64,000 bases of DNA from Pseudoruegeria sp. SK021 (GCF_002119405.1 NZ_MTBG01000007.1:55573-119572), one strand, 5' to 3'; positions 8,780 to 18,854 are shown, counted from the first letter of the stretch. Notes: a model not told the origin generated them from the sequence alone. Numbers and translations are program-made.

Positions 8780-8803
8780 GTCCCTGCCTAGACAGGCAGG
8801 GAC
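8780..8803. terminator. Perfect hairpin between trgB and cysK
   Basis: GTCCCTGCCT and AGGCAGGGAC form a perfect 10-bp stem with the tetraloop AGAC, 17 bp before the cysK start. It lacks a T tract, so it could be an attenuator or an RNA-stability element rather than a full terminator. The cysK ribosome site GGAGG follows directly. Confidence 0.55.
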
Positions 8804-8820
8804 AACTTTCGGAGGTCACC

Positions 8821-9855
8821 ATGGACGTCTATAACGATCTGGCCTCGGCCATCGGCAATACCCCCCTGATCCGCCTGAACGCAGTCAGCGACGCGACGGG
8901 GTGTGAAATTCTCGGTAAGGCCGAATTTCTGAACCCCGGTCAGTCGGTGAAGGATCGCGCCGCGCTTTATATCATCCGCGATGCGGTGGCCCGCGGCGAC
9001 CTGCGTCCGGGGGGCACCATCGTCGAAGGGACCGCAGGCAATACCGGCATCGGTCTGGCGCTGGTCGGGGCCTCCATGGGGTTCAAGACGGTGATCGTCA
9101 TTCCCGAAACCCAGAGCCAGGAAAAGAAGGATATGATCCGTCTGGCCGGGGCGGAACTGGTGCAGGTGCCCGCGGCGCCGTACCGCAATCCCAACAACTA
9201 TATCCGCTACTCCGAACGATTGGCGGCCGAACTGGCCCGGACCGAGCCGAACGGAGTGATCTGGGCCAATCAGTTCGACAACGTCGCCAACCGCCAAGCC
9301 CATATCGAGACTACGGGTCCAGAGATCTGGGCCCAGACCGAGGGCCGGGTCGATGGCTTCACCTGCGCCGTTGGCTCGGGCGGGACCTTGGCCGGGGTGG
9401 CAGCGGCGCTGCAACCCAAGGGCGTCAAGATTGCACTGGCTGATCCCGAAGGCGCGGCGCTGTACAGCTATTACACGACCGGCACCTTGGCCTCCGAGGG
9501 CGACTCGATCACCGAAGGCATCGGGCAGGGCCGCATCACCGCCAATCTGGAAGGGTTCACCCCAGACCTTTGCTATCGGATCCCGGACAGCGAAGCGCTG
9601 CCCTATGTCTTTGACCTGCTGGCGCATGAAGGGTTGGTTCTTGGCGGGTCGTCGGGCATTAATATCGCCGCCGCCGTGCGGATGGCCCGTGATATGGGCC
9701 CCGGCCACACCATCGTCACGGTGCTGTGTGATTACGGGTCACGCTATCAGTCCAAACTGTTCAACCCAGCGTTCCTGAAGTCCAAAGGCTTGCCCGTACC
9801 GCGCTGGCTGGATGGGCCGTGGCGCCAATTGCCGGACGCCTTCGAGGACCAATGA
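8821..9855 (+). CDS. cysK: Cysteine synthase A (O-acetylserine sulfhydrylase)
   Basis: A 344-residue PLP enzyme that makes cysteine from O-acetylserine and sulfide. The PLP lysine is K44 in NPGQSVKDRAALYII; the substrate loop EGTAGNTGIGLALV follows near residue 68, and GSGGTLAG and GSSGINIAAAV bind phosphate and cofactor. GGAGG lies just before the ATG. Its stop codon overlaps the start of the downstream mechanosensitive channel gene (ATGA), so the two are translationally coupled. In Rhodobacter, cysK contributes to tellurite resistance, consistent with the trgB gene upstream. Confidence 0.93.
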   Translation: MDVYNDLASAIGNTPLIRLNAVSDATGCEILGKAEFLNPGQSVKDRAALYIIRDAVARGDLRPGGTIVEGTAGNTGIGLALVGASMGFKTVIVIPETQSQEKKDMIRLAGAELVQVPAAPYRNPNNYIRYSERLAAELARTEPNGVIWANQFDNVANRQAHIETTGPEIWAQTEGRVDGFTCAVGSGGTLAGVAAALQPKGVKIALADPEGAALYSYYTTGTLASEGDSITEGIGQGRITANLEGFTPDLCYRIPDSEALPYVFDLLAHEGLVLGGSSGINIAAAVRMARDMGPGHTIVTVLCDYGSRYQSKLFNPAFLKSKGLPVPRWLDGPWRQLPDAFEDQ

Positions 9856-12296
9856 TGTCACAATCGCAGACCGTGCGTTCATTCTGGGCGCCGGTTGTGC
9901 TGGCCCTGACCCTTTGCTTCAGCTTGCTGCTTGGTGCGGGCGCAGGGTTGGCGCAGGACCAAACCGCGAGCCCTGATTACGACAATTGGCTCACCTTCGT
10001 GGACCGGGTTGAAGAGGTCTTCGAGAGAGATGAGGCCAAAGAGGTCACGCTGCAACGCTTACGCAGCGAACTGATTGGATATCGCGACAAGTTCAATTCT
10101 GCCGAGAACGTCAATCGCACCCAAGTCGATCAGGTTGCCAAACAGATCAGCGCGCTGGGGCCTGTGCCCGAAGACGGGGAAAGCGATCCGCCCGAAGTGG
10201 CGCTGCGCCGGCAACAGCTGTCGGATCAGATGGCCAGTCTCAATGCGCCGATGTTGCGGGCCAATGAGGCCTATGTTCAGGCCGATGCCTTGGTCTCTCG
10301 GGTTGATCGCACCATCCGCGATCGTGCCGCACGGGAAACCCTTAGTCGGGGACCAAGTCCCCTCAACCTGCTGAACTGGGGGGCGCCGCTGGCCGATGTG
10401 GAAGCGGTTGTGGTGCAGCTCTGGTCCGAAGCAAGGGCGAACCTCGCGTCCGAGGAGGATACAAACACGATCCTCGGGAACACACCCGCCGCCATCGCAG
10501 CCCTGTTGCTGGGCATGGTTTTGGTGTTCCGGCCACGGGCTTGGGCCCTGCACTTTGAACCCACCATCGGACGGGTGAAATCCAAGGCCTCGCGCCGTTT
10601 GCTGCGCCTGCTCAGCGCTTTGCTGCAACTGGCGCTGCCTTGGGGCGGGCTGGTCCTTATTCTGCAGGCGATCAACCTGACCGGGGTGCTCGGCATCACC
10701 GGCTCGGCCACGCTTTATAGTCTCGGCGTCTTTGGCCTTTGTGTAATCACCGGCATCTGGCTAGTGCGGCAGATGTTCCCGTTGGATGACGACGGCGACA
10801 GTCCGTTTGGCTTCAAGCCCAGTCGGATGGCGTTCGCGCGGTGGATTTCGACAATCCTGGTGATCACCCTGTCGCTTGGTCGCGGCTTTTCGGCGATGTC
10901 CGAACAGGTCGATCTGCCCGAACTGAGCGAAAACTTTCTGTTCTTTCCGCTAACGGTGGTGTCGTCCTACGCGCTGTTCCTTATCGCGCGGATCTTTAAG
11001 CGCAACTATCGTCACGTCACAGGCAGTTCGGACGAAGTGTCGTTCATGGCACGGGTCCACGTGGTACTGGCCAATTTGGGCATGGCGATCGGCTTGTTCG
11101 CGCCGGTCGCGGGCGCGGTTGGCTATCTGGCGCTGAGTGAACGTCTGATTTTCGCCAGCGGGTTTAGCTTTTTGCTGTTTGGCTTGGTGGCGGTGCTGCA
11201 GCGCGGCGTCGATGAATTCTATGATCTCGTGTTTCCGCCCGAAACCCCGAACGAGAGCGCGCTCTTGCCGACCTTGGTTGGCGCTGCATTGGGGTTGGCC
11301 TCACTGCCGTTCCTAGTGTTGCTTTGGGGCGGACGGGTTACCGATCTGACGGAAGCTTGGACCAAGTTTAAGGCGGGTTTGGTGGTCGGCGGTGTGACCG
11401 TGTCACCGGGAGTGATCTTTTCCTTCCTGCTGGTCTTCATGGCGATGCTTATTGCCACGCGCGTTCTGCAAAGCGCACTGCGCAATACCATCCTGCCAAA
11501 GACCAAGTTGGATCTTGGGGCGCGAACAGCCCTCGATTCCGGGATCGGCTATATCGGTGTCTTTCTTGCCGGTCTGATCGCCTTCACCACGGCGGGGATC
11601 GATCTGTCGTCTTTGGCCATTTTGGCCAGCGCCTTGGCCGTCGGCATCGGCTTCGGCCTGCAAACCATCGTCTCTAATTTCGTGTCGGGCATCATCTTGT
11701 TGATTGAGCGCCCGGTGTCAGAGGGCGACTGGATCGAGGTCAGCGGCCAGATGGGCATCGTTAAGCGAATCTCGGTGCGCGCGACGCGGATCGAAACCTT
11801 CGACCGAACCGATGTGATCGTGCCGAACGCGGATTTGGTCTCAGGGATGGTCACGAACTGGACCCGGGGCAATCTGATTGGGCGGGCCATTGTGCCAGTC
11901 AGGGTCGCTTTCGACAGCGATACTCGGCAAGTAGAACGGATTCTAAACGAAATCGCTGAAGACCAACCACTTGTGGTGATGAACCCGGCACCTCAAATTT
12001 TGTTCCGGGGTATTGGCGAACATGCGCTGAACTTCGAAGTGCGGGTCATTCTGCGCGATGTGAATTTCCTGTTGAACGTTCAATCGGACATCAACCATGC
12101 CATTGCCAAGCGATTTGCCGAAGAAGGCATCGTGATTCCGTTCCCGCAACGGGATATTTGGTTGCGCGGCGGTGAAGGACTGGCGCAGGTTGCGGCCCGA
12201 GACGGTCAGGGAGCGAAGTTCGGTCCATACCAGCCGCTGGCCCAAACGGCCGCCCAATTTGATTCCGGCGGCGATGGTGGCGACGGCGATCACTAA
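9852..12296 (+). CDS. DUF3772 / MscS-family mechanosensitive channel
   Basis: An 814-residue inner-membrane protein. A signal peptide (residues about 1-34, ending GAGLAQ) leads into a periplasmic DUF3772-type region that is mostly helical (about 40-220). Several membrane spans cover about 215-590. The MscS pore and beta domain follows (about 600-690), including GLQTIVSNFVSGIILLIERP and VPNADLVSGMVTNWT. The C-terminal tail is rich in glycine and aspartate. Such long MscS/MscK relatives release solutes on hypo-osmotic shock. The ATG overlaps the cysK stop by four bases, which settles the start against an in-frame ATG at 9819 inside cysK. A link to sulfur or tellurite stress is only suggested by the coupling. 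Confidence 0.88.
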   Translation: MMSQSQTVRSFWAPVVLALTLCFSLLLGAGAGLAQDQTASPDYDNWLTFVDRVEEVFERDEAKEVTLQRLRSELIGYRDKFNSAENVNRTQVDQVAKQISALGPVPEDGESDPPEVALRRQQLSDQMASLNAPMLRANEAYVQADALVSRVDRTIRDRAARETLSRGPSPLNLLNWGAPLADVEAVVVQLWSEARANLASEEDTNTILGNTPAAIAALLLGMVLVFRPRAWALHFEPTIGRVKSKASRRLLRLLSALLQLALPWGGLVLILQAINLTGVLGITGSATLYSLGVFGLCVITGIWLVRQMFPLDDDGDSPFGFKPSRMAFARWISTILVITLSLGRGFSAMSEQVDLPELSENFLFFPLTVVSSYALFLIARIFKRNYRHVTGSSDEVSFMARVHVVLANLGMAIGLFAPVAGAVGYLALSERLIFASGFSFLLFGLVAVLQRGVDEFYDLVFPPETPNESALLPTLVGAALGLASLPFLVLLWGGRVTDLTEAWTKFKAGLVVGGVTVSPGVIFSFLLVFMAMLIATRVLQSALRNTILPKTKLDLGARTALDSGIGYIGVFLAGLIAFTTAGIDLSSLAILASALAVGIGFGLQTIVSNFVSGIILLIERPVSEGDWIEVSGQMGIVKRISVRATRIETFDRTDVIVPNADLVSGMVTNWTRGNLIGRAIVPVRVAFDSDTRQVERILNEIAEDQPLVVMNPAPQILFRGIGEHALNFEVRVILRDVNFLLNVQSDINHAIAKRFAEEGIVIPFPQRDIWLRGGEGLAQVAARDGQGAKFGPYQPLAQTAAQFDSGGDGGDGDH

Positions 12297-12447
12297 TCGG
12301 TCGTCGTGCACTGTTACACTTTAACGGTCAGCGCTTCTCGGCGCGCCCGCGTTGGCCTGTTCGAACCACACGGCTGCCTGCGCTGTGCCCGTGGGTTGCC
12401 GAAATCCCTCGTGTGACGGGCGTCACCCGCACAGATAATGGGTCAGC

Positions 12448-12478
12448 AAAAAGCCCCCCGGAATGACCGAGGGGCTTT
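12448..12478 (-). terminator. Rho-independent terminator of typA
   Basis: Read on the minus strand, a stem of AAAGCCCCTCGG pairs with CCGGGGGGCTTT and is followed by a run of T. It lies 23 bp after the typA stop codon. Confidence 0.85.
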
Positions 12479-12500
12479 GAAAAGCTCTTGCTGCGTGGCC

Positions 12501-14321
12501 TTAGCCTGCGGCGCGGGACATGCGCTTGCGCTCGTTCGGGTCGAGATACCGCTTGCGCAGACGGATGGCGTTCGGGGTCACTTCGACCAGTTCGTCATCG
12601 TCGATATAGGCAATGGCCTGTTCCAGCGTCATGGTGATCGGCGTGGTCAGGCGGACGGCTTCGTCCGTACCCGATGCGCGGACGTTGGTCAGCTTCTTGC
12701 CCTTCAGCGGGTTCACTTCCAGATCGTTCTCACGGCTGTGTTCGCCAATGATCATGCCGGTGTAAAGCGGCACCTGCGCGCCAATGAACATCCGACCACG
12801 ATCTTCGAGGTTGAACAGAGCGTACGGCACCGAGTTGCCGTTCTCCATCGAGATCAGCACACCGGCACGGCGGCCCGGGATCGACCCGCGATGCGGCGCC
12901 CATGCGTGGAACACCCGGTTCAGCACGCCAGTGCCGCGGGTGTCGGTCAGAAACTCGCCATGATAGCCGATCAAACCGCGCGACGGCACATGCGCAATGA
13001 TGCGGGTCTTGCCAGCACCGGCTTGACGCATTTCCACCAGATCGCCCTTGCGGGGACCGGTCAGCTTTTCGATCACGACGCCGGAATATTCATCATCGAC
13101 ATCGATGGTGACTTCTTCGATCGGCTCGTGGCGCTGACCGTCGATTTCTTGGAACAGAACCTGCGGACGCGAGATCGACAGCTCAAACCCCTCACGGCGC
13201 ATGTTCTCAATCAGAACGCCCATCTGAAGTTCGCCGCGACCGGCAACTTCGAAGGCTTCGCCGCCGGGGGTGTCGGTCACTTTAATGGCGACGTTGGTTT
13301 CGGCTTCTTTCAACAGACGGTCACGGATGACGCGCGATTGAACTTTCTTGCCGTCACGGCCTGCCAGTGGGCTGTCATTGATGCCGAAGGTCACAGTGAT
13401 CGTGGGCGGATCGATCGGCTGCGCCGGGATAGGCGTGGTCAGGGACGCATCGCCAAGCGTGTCGGCCACGGTTGCCTTGCTCATGCCAGCAATGGAAACG
13501 ATGTCGCCGGCAACCGCTTCATCGATGGGCTGTTGTGACAGGCCACGGAAAGCGAGAATTTTTGTCACGCGGAAGGATTCGACTTTCTCGCCGGTGACGC
13601 TGAGTGCGTTCAGCGATGCGCCGGTCTTCAGCGTGCCGGATTCGACCCGGCCAGTCAGCAGGCGGCCAATGAACGGATCGGCGCCAAGGGTCACAGCCAA
13701 CATTTGGAACGGCTCGTCCTTGCGCGCAACCTGGCTGGGGGCGGGCACGTGCTTGATGATCAGATCGAACAGCGCCGACAGATCCTTGCGGGGACCGTCC
13801 AGTTCCATATCCGCCCAACCCGACCGGCCAGAGGCGTACATGTGCGGGAATTCTAGCTGCTCGTCATTGGCATCCAGCGCAGCAAACAGGTCAAAGCATT
13901 CGTCCAACGCACGGTCCGGCTCGGCGTCAGGCTTGTCGACTTTGTTCAGCACCACGATTGGGCGCAGGCCCAGCTTCAGTGCTTTCGAGGTAACGAATTT
14001 GGTCTGGGGCATCGGGCCTTCGGCCGCGTCAACCAGCAGAACAACGCCGTCGACCATCGACAGGATGCGTTCGACTTCGCCGCCGAAATCGGCGTGACCG
14101 GGAGTGTCCACGATGTTAATGCGGATGCCGTTCCAAACCACCGAGGTCGCCTTGGCAAGAATCGTGATGCCGCGCTCGCGTTCCAGATCATTGCTGTCCA
14201 TCGCGCGTTCGGTCGTCGCTTGATTCTCGCGATAGGTGCCCGATTGTTTGAGTAGCTCGTCCACCAGAGTTGTCTTGCCGTGGTCGACGTGCGCAATGAT
14301 TGCGATGTTTCGCAGGTCCAT
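12501..14321 (-). CDS. typA: Ribosome-associated GTPase TypA/BipA
   Basis: A 606-residue translational GTPase of normal family length. G1 is [10 protein letters not shown] at about residues 10-19, followed by the switch region RERGITI, G3 [14 protein letters not shown] and G4 NKVDKPDA. Elongation-factor-like domains II, III and V follow, then the BipA-specific C-terminal domain ending near [13 protein letters not shown]. It binds the 70S ribosome and is needed for growth under stress and at low temperature. The gene stands alone on the minus strand with its own terminator. Confidence 0.96.
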   Translation of the reverse strand: MDLRNIAIIAHVDHGKTTLVDELLKQSGTYRENQATTERAMDSNDLERERGITILAKATSVVWNGIRINIVDTPGHADFGGEVERILSMVDGVVLLVDAAEGPMPQTKFVTSKALKLGLRPIVVLNKVDKPDAEPDRALDECFDLFAALDANDEQLEFPHMYASGRSGWADMELDGPRKDLSALFDLIIKHVPAPSQVARKDEPFQMLAVTLGADPFIGRLLTGRVESGTLKTGASLNALSVTGEKVESFRVTKILAFRGLSQQPIDEAVAGDIVSIAGMSKATVADTLGDASLTTPIPAQPIDPPTITVTFGINDSPLAGRDGKKVQSRVIRDRLLKEAETNVAIKVTDTPGGEAFEVAGRGELQMGVLIENMRREGFELSISRPQVLFQEIDGQRHEPIEEVTIDVDDEYSGVVIEKLTGPRKGDLVEMRQAGAGKTRIIAHVPSRGLIGYHGEFLTDTRGTGVLNRVFHAWAPHRGSIPGRRAGVLISMENGNSVPYALFNLEDRGRMFIGAQVPLYTGMIIGEHSRENDLEVNPLKGKKLTNVRASGTDEAVRLTTPITMTLEQAIAYIDDDELVEVTPNAIRLRKRYLDPNERKRMSRAAG

Positions 14322-14429
14322 GAGTATTGTGCCTTGAAGGGGTAAGTTGACCGCTCGTTAATGCGGCGACGCGGCGTTGGCCAGTGGGAATCGGGTCGCA
14401 GGGGGGGATTTACTGCGGAAACGTTGCGT

Positions 14430-14765
14430 TTAATGCACTGTACTGGACGAAAATAGGTTGATGACCAGAACGCCGCACAGGATCATCACCATGCCAAGAA
14501 TGGCGGGCATATCCAATGTTTGCGCAAAAACAACATAGCCAATGACGGCAATCGAGACGATCCCGACCCCGGACCAGATGGCATACGCGACGCCAACAGG
14601 AATGTGATTTAACGTGAGCGACAGGAAGTAAAACGACAGCGCATAGGACAGCGCAACGAAGATCGACGGCCCCAGCCGGGTAAATTGCTGCGTCGATTGC
14701 AACGCAACCGTGCCCATCACCTCGGACGCGATGGCGAGAATCAAAAAGAAATAGGGCAGGGCCAT
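14430..14765 (-). CDS. Small multidrug resistance (SMR) family transporter
   Basis: A 111-residue, four-helix membrane protein. The first helix carries the essential glutamate in ILAIASEVMGTVAL (E15), and AYAIWSGVGIV and GVLVINL match the EmrE-type drug/proton antiporters rather than the SugE/Gdx guanidine exporters. It would dimerise in the inner membrane and export quaternary cations. The start lies 6 bp after the stop of the upstream Lrp-type regulator gene, so the two form one transcript and the regulator probably controls the exporter. Confidence 0.86.
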   Translation of the reverse strand: MALPYFFLILAIASEVMGTVALQSTQQFTRLGPSIFVALSYALSFYFLSLTLNHIPVGVAYAIWSGVGIVSIAVIGYVVFAQTLDMPAILGMVMILCGVLVINLFSSSTVH

Positions 14766-14771
14766 TCTGTG

Positions 14772-15227
14772 TCAGACCGGAAGAGCGGTCGTGTCCTTTA
14801 TACGTTCCATCACGAAGTTCGCAGATATATCGCTTAGATCCAGTCTGGCAATCAACTCTTTCCGAAGTCGGTCGTAATCGACCAGACTTTCGACCTGCGC
14901 TCGCATCAGATAGTCCTGATCACCGGTCATGCGAAACAGGCCGGTGACCTCGGGGATGGTGTCGATTTTCTGATGCAGGCTGTTGACCCACTCTTGATCG
15001 CGGCGTCCGGAGCGAATCTGGATGAACACCGTCAATGGCCGCCCGATGGCATCGGCATCAAGAATGGCGACCCTGCGGGTGATGATCCCGCTGCTTTCCA
15101 GCATTTTGACCCGGCGCCAACAGGCATTTCGGGACAGTCCGATCCGCTCACCCAAGGTTTCCAAAGCGAGACTTGCGTCCACCTGCAACTCGGACAGAAT
15201 TCTTCGGTCAATATCATCTAGTTTCAT
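14772..15227 (-). CDS. Lrp/AsnC family transcriptional regulator
   Basis: A 151-residue regulator. The N-terminal helix-turn-helix (LDDIDRRILSELQVDASLALETLGERIGLSRNACWRRVKMLE) is followed by a RAM ligand domain (about residues 65-145). The ATG at 15227 matches the usual family start; a longer reading frame begins at 15374 but the added residues are not Lrp-like. It would bind DNA as an oligomer, often responding to an amino acid. It is cotranscribed with the SMR exporter gene immediately downstream. The signal it senses is unknown. Confidence 0.9.
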   Translation of the reverse strand: MKLDDIDRRILSELQVDASLALETLGERIGLSRNACWRRVKMLESSGIITRRVAILDADAIGRPLTVFIQIRSGRRDQEWVNSLHQKIDTIPEVTGLFRMTGDQDYLMRAQVESLVDYDRLRKELIARLDLSDISANFVMERIKDTTALPV

Positions 15228-15453
15228 GCGGTCAGAAACCTCACTCGTCAAAAAATACTCAAAAAATAACCGGACCCCACGTACGACAGGGCGCACTTTC
15301 GGGCGGATGCCGGTCAAGCCATGCTGGAAGCTGCCGCTATAGTAGACTGCATCAGTGTCCAGTGCGAACCGCATTTTGTCGCGCTTTCCAATGACTTCTG
15401 GTCTTAGTGGTTACTCGGCTTGGCCTGCCGTGAATGGCAAGGCCTGCGACAGA

Positions 15454-16080
15454 TCACGGGGCGATATAGCGGTCTCGGCGATGATTGAACGTGATCACGC
15501 CATTCAGGCAGATCGCCCCAAGTAAAGAAAACAAAACCACCCGCGTGTCGAACAAGAACAAAGCCACCGTGAAGATAATAGCATCGACGATGAACTGGAC
15601 ATAGCCGGCCTTAAATCCGGTGCTGTCTTGAATCATCAAGGCAACAACACCAATGCCGCCCATGCTGCCCTTGTGCCGGAATAGCGCCAGCAGACCCAGG
15701 CCGACCATCACGCCAAACAGCAAAGCGCCCAGATAGGGGTTCAGGTAATTGAACGATACCCAGTGGGGCATGGCTTCGGTTAACACCGACAGGGCCGCGA
15801 CGCAGCCCAAGGATTTAAGAGTAAATTCCCAACCCAACCGCTGTTTTGCAAGCCAATAGAACGGCAGGTTGATGGTAAAGAAGACCCATCCAAACGGCAG
15901 GCCAGTGACGTAGGACACGATCAGCGCAATGCCTGCGGTCTGCCCGGTGAAAAACCCCAGTTGGGCCAACAGGACAATCCCAAACGAGCTTAACAGCACG
16001 CCGATGCTGAGACCTTGGAGGTCCTCAAGCGGCGTGTGGCGGACGGTATGAGGAACCGGGATGGGGACGGATGCAGGCAT
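15454..16080 (-). CDS. YitT family membrane protein
   Basis: A 208-residue polytopic inner-membrane protein of the YitT/DUF161 family, with about five or six hydrophobic segments. GIALIVSYVTGLPFGWVFFTINLPFYW and FNYLNPYLGALLFGVMVGLGLLALFRHKGSMGG are typical family segments. The C-terminal DUF2179 domain found in many Bacillus members is absent, giving the shorter proteobacterial form. Function is not established; members are proposed transporters. It stands alone between icd and the Lrp gene. Confidence 0.8.
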   Translation of the reverse strand: MPASVPIPVPHTVRHTPLEDLQGLSIGVLLSSFGIVLLAQLGFFTGQTAGIALIVSYVTGLPFGWVFFTINLPFYWLAKQRLGWEFTLKSLGCVAALSVLTEAMPHWVSFNYLNPYLGALLFGVMVGLGLLALFRHKGSMGGIGVVALMIQDSTGFKAGYVQFIVDAIIFTVALFLFDTRVVLFSLLGAICLNGVITFNHRRDRYIAP

Positions 16081-16201
16081 AAGTCTGATCTACGCGAGAG
16101 ATACAGGCCGGGACAGAGATTCGTTATCGCCTGTGACCACGTAAGGGTGCCGCGCCACAGAAATGGGCAAACCATGTTCGTGCTTGGACATTGCGCTTAT
16201 G

Positions 16202-16231
16202 AAAAAGGCCACCCCGGAGGGTGACCTTTCG
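16202..16231 (-). terminator. Rho-independent terminator of icd
   Basis: On the minus strand AAAGGTCACCC pairs with GGGTGGCCTTT (one mismatch), with a TCCG loop and trailing Ts, 26 bp after the icd stop. Confidence 0.8.
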
Positions 16232-16256
16232 CGCAATCAATCAGGATCGGACCAGA

Positions 16257-17471
16257 TCAGCCGGCCAAAGCCTTATTCAGGTTCTCGTCGATCTTCTCAA
16301 GGAAGCCCATGGTCGAGAGCCATTTCTGCTCAGGTCCAACCAGAAGCGCCAGATCCTTGGTCATGAAGCCGGACTCCACGGTGTCGACGATGACTTTTTC
16401 CAGCGTTTCTGCAAAGTTCATCAGCGGCGTGTTGTTGTCCAGCTTGGCGCGGTGCTTCAGACCACCGGTCCACGCATAGATCGACGCGATCGAGTTGGTC
16501 GAGGTTTCCTTGCCAGCCTGATGCTGACGGTAGTGACGGGTCACGGTGCCGTGGGCCGCTTCGGCTTCGACAGTCTGTCCGTCCGGGGTCATCAGAACCG
16601 AAGTCATCAACCCGAGCGAGCCAAAGCCCTGTGCCACGGTGTCGGACTGAACGTCGCCATCGTAGTTTTTACAGGCCCAGACGTAACCGCCGCTCCATTT
16701 CATGGCGCAAGCAACCATGTCATCGATCAGGCGGTGCTCATAGGTGATGCCAGCCGCTTTGAACTTGTCGGCGAACTCTTCCTCATAAACCTTCTGGAAC
16801 AGGTCCTTGAAGCGGCCGTCATAGGCCTTGAGGATGGTGTTCTTGGTCGACAGGTAAACGGGCCAACCCAAGTTCAGGCCATAGTTCATCGACGCGCGCG
16901 CGAAATCGATGATCGAGGCGTCGAGGTTGTACATGCCCATGGCAACGCCCGAGGTCGGCGCGTCGAACACTTCGCGTTCAATCGTGGTGCCATCCTCGCC
17001 AACGAATTTCATCGTCAGCTTGCCCTTGCCGGGAAACAGGAAGTCGGTGGCGCGGTACTGGTCGCCAAAGGCATGACGGCCAACGACGATCGGCTTGGTC
17101 CAACCGGGCACAAGGCGCGGCACGTTCTGGCAGATGATCGGCTGACGGAAAATGACGCCGCCAAGGATGTTGCGGATCGTGCCGTTGGGCGAGCGATACA
17201 TGCGCTTGAGGCCGAATTCCTCGACGCGGTCTTCATCCGGTGTGATGGTCGCACATTTGACGCCAACGCCGTATTTCTTGATCGCTTCAGCCGCGTCCAC
17301 GGTGATCTGGTCGTCGGTTTCGTCGCGCGCTTCGATCCCAAGGTCGTAATACTTCAGGTCGATGTCCAGATACGGCAGGATCAGCTTGTCCTTGATGAAC
17401 TGCCAGATGATCCGGGTCATTTCATCGCCGTCCAGTTCGACGACCGGGTTGTCCACCTTAATCTTGGTCAC
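16257..17471 (-). CDS. icd: NADP-dependent isocitrate dehydrogenase
   Basis: A 404-residue enzyme of the eukaryote-like type II (homodimeric) family that oxidises isocitrate to 2-oxoglutarate in the TCA cycle. It begins [22 protein letters not shown] and contains [27 protein letters not shown] and [15 protein letters not shown]. The start is a GTG at 17471 with GGAGG ten bases upstream (17481-17485). An open frame continues upstream to 17690 but its residues are not part of the family and no ribosome site precedes them. Confidence 0.96.
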   Translation of the reverse strand: MTKIKVDNPVVELDGDEMTRIIWQFIKDKLILPYLDIDLKYYDLGIEARDETDDQITVDAAEAIKKYGVGVKCATITPDEDRVEEFGLKRMYRSPNGTIRNILGGVIFRQPIICQNVPRLVPGWTKPIVVGRHAFGDQYRATDFLFPGKGKLTMKFVGEDGTTIEREVFDAPTSGVAMGMYNLDASIIDFARASMNYGLNLGWPVYLSTKNTILKAYDGRFKDLFQKVYEEEFADKFKAAGITYEHRLIDDMVACAMKWSGGYVWACKNYDGDVQSDTVAQGFGSLGLMTSVLMTPDGQTVEAEAAHGTVTRHYRQHQAGKETSTNSIASIYAWTGGLKHRAKLDNNTPLMNFAETLEKVIVDTVESGFMTKDLALLVGPEQKWLSTMGFLEKIDENLNKALAG

Positions 17472-17591
17472 TGGGGAGAGCCTCCTGCTATTTGGGTGAG
17501 TCGTGTTCACCCGCCTGATAACGCATTCGATGCGGCCTGCAAAGCGCGGTATGCCATTGTATACTTCTAGGCGGCGGGTGTCATTGTCACA

Positions 17592-17613
17592 GCCTGCCGG
17601 GATCCCGGCAGGC
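17592..17613 (-). terminator. Perfect palindrome after the HD-domain gene
   Basis: GCCTGCCGGGA and its exact reverse complement TCCCGGCAGGC abut, giving a 22-bp perfect palindrome 10 bp beyond the HD gene stop. It could act as a terminator stem, although no T run follows. Confidence 0.5.
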
Positions 17614-17622
17614 GTGGGTCCC

Positions 17623-18204
17623 TTATCGGGAGAAGAACGGGGCGATCCGGGCGCGCACGAACGTCCACAACTTCGGGGCGCCTTTGGCAACCTTCACCCC
17701 AACCCGGCTGTCGATCTGGTCCAGCGTGACGTTATATTCCGTCCAGCTGCCGCCGCCGGAGGATTCGTTCAACAGCAAAGGCTGAACCCGGTCGATGGAT
17801 TTGGCGAACACGGCATCCGGGGTTGTCGCGGCCTCAAACTCGTCCCACAACGCCCGAAAGCTGACCGCCTGATCGGGCGGCAGTAGGCCGAACAGGCGGT
17901 CAGCCGCCGCCCGTTCCTTGGCCTCTTGGGCTGCGACATCGAACTTGCCGTGAATTGGCGCGTCTCCGGCGTCGATCTCGACAATGTCATGGATCAGCAG
18001 CATTCGGATCACGCGATCAATTTGCACATCTGGCCCGGCCTGATCGGCAAGAACCATCGCAAATAACGCAATATGCCACGAATGCTCGCCGGAATTTTCC
18101 CGGCGAGAATTGTCACAAAGCGGCGATGCCCTCAGCACCTGTTTCAGCTTGTCCGCTTCCAGAAGAAAGGTCAGTTGCTGAGACAGGCGCGTATCTTGGG
18201 TCAT
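17623..18204 (-). CDS. HD-domain phosphohydrolase (YfbR-like)
   Basis: A 193-residue protein with an HD domain: [11 protein letters not shown] (H41, H44) and [13 protein letters not shown] (H72, D73), then a later aspartate in SIDRVQPLL. These supply the divalent-metal site of HD phosphohydrolases such as 5'-deoxynucleotidases. It is cytoplasmic, with no signal peptide. Its ATG overlaps the stop of the upstream alpha/beta hydrolase gene by four bases, indicating coupled expression. The substrate cannot be read from the sequence; nucleotide monophosphates are the most likely. Confidence 0.82.
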   Translation of the reverse strand: MTQDTRLSQQLTFLLEADKLKQVLRASPLCDNSRRENSGEHSWHIALFAMVLADQAGPDVQIDRVIRMLLIHDIVEIDAGDAPIHGKFDVAAQEAKERAAADRLFGLLPPDQAVSFRALWDEFEAATTPDAVFAKSIDRVQPLLLNESSGGGSWTEYNVTLDQIDSRVGVKVAKGAPKLWTFVRARIAPFFSR

Positions 18205-18854
18205 CGGGACGTTTCAGTCAGGCGTTTCTTCACATAGCCGCCGACGGAATCGATCAGCGTGTCCATATGCGGATCTTCGAAGAAGTGCCCAGCACCTTCG
18301 ACTTCCTGATGGGTGATCGTGATGCCCTTTTGCTCGTGCAACTTGCCGACAAGGGTTTTCGTATCCGCTGGTGGCGCAACCCGGTCCGACAGACCATTGA
18401 TCATCAGACCTGAAGACGGGCAGGGCGCAAGGAACGAAAAGTCATACATGTTCGCGGGCGGTGATACCGAAATAAAGCCGGTGATCTCAGGACGGCGCAT
18501 CAGCAATTGCATTCCGATCCACGCGCCAAAGGAAAAGCCTGCAACCCAGCAATGCTTGGCATTCTGGTTCATCGACTGCAAATAATCCAGCGCAGAGGCA
18601 GCATCGCTCAATTCGCCGATGCCTTGGTCGTATTCACCCTGGCTGCGCCCAACGCCACGGAAATTGAAGCGTAGGACGGTAAAGCCCATGTTATAAAAGG
18701 CATAATGCAGGTTATAGACCACACGATTGTTCATCGTGCCGCCGAATTGTGGGTGGGGGTGCAGCACGATCGCGATCGGCGCATCCTTTGCCTTCTGAGG
18801 ATGATAGCGTCCTTCAAGGCGGCCTTCTGGGCCGGGGAAGATTACCTCTGGCAT
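18201..18854 (-). CDS. Alpha/beta hydrolase, serine type
   Basis: A 217-residue soluble hydrolase. It carries LHPHPQFGGTMNNRVV near residues 31-46, FNFRGVGRSQG (oxyanion-region motif) and the nucleophile elbow GFSFG with S108. LSDRVAPP and EGAGHFFE supply the aspartate and histidine of the triad. The family resembles dienelactone-hydrolase-like enzymes with no agreed substrate. It is the first gene of a two-gene operon with the HD phosphohydrolase, and diverges from iscR across a region holding an Irr box. Confidence 0.85.
   Translation of the reverse strand: MPEVIFPGPEGRLEGRYHPQKAKDAPIAIVLHPHPQFGGTMNNRVVYNLHYAFYNMGFTVLRFNFRGVGRSQGEYDQGIGELSDAASALDYLQSMNQNAKHCWVAGFSFGAWIGMQLLMRRPEITGFISVSPPANMYDFSFLAPCPSSGLMINGLSDRVAPPADTKTLVGKLHEQKGITITHQEVEGAGHFFEDPHMDTLIDSVGGYVKKRLTETSR

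Noticed and set aside
12438..13538. A 366-codon frame opposite typA
   Set aside because: Shadow of the typA coding strand, beginning within the typA terminator region; no family motif.
16221..17570. A 449-codon open frame opposite icd
   Set aside because: It is the antisense of a certain gene with strong codon bias; the translation has no recognisable domain and no ribosome site.
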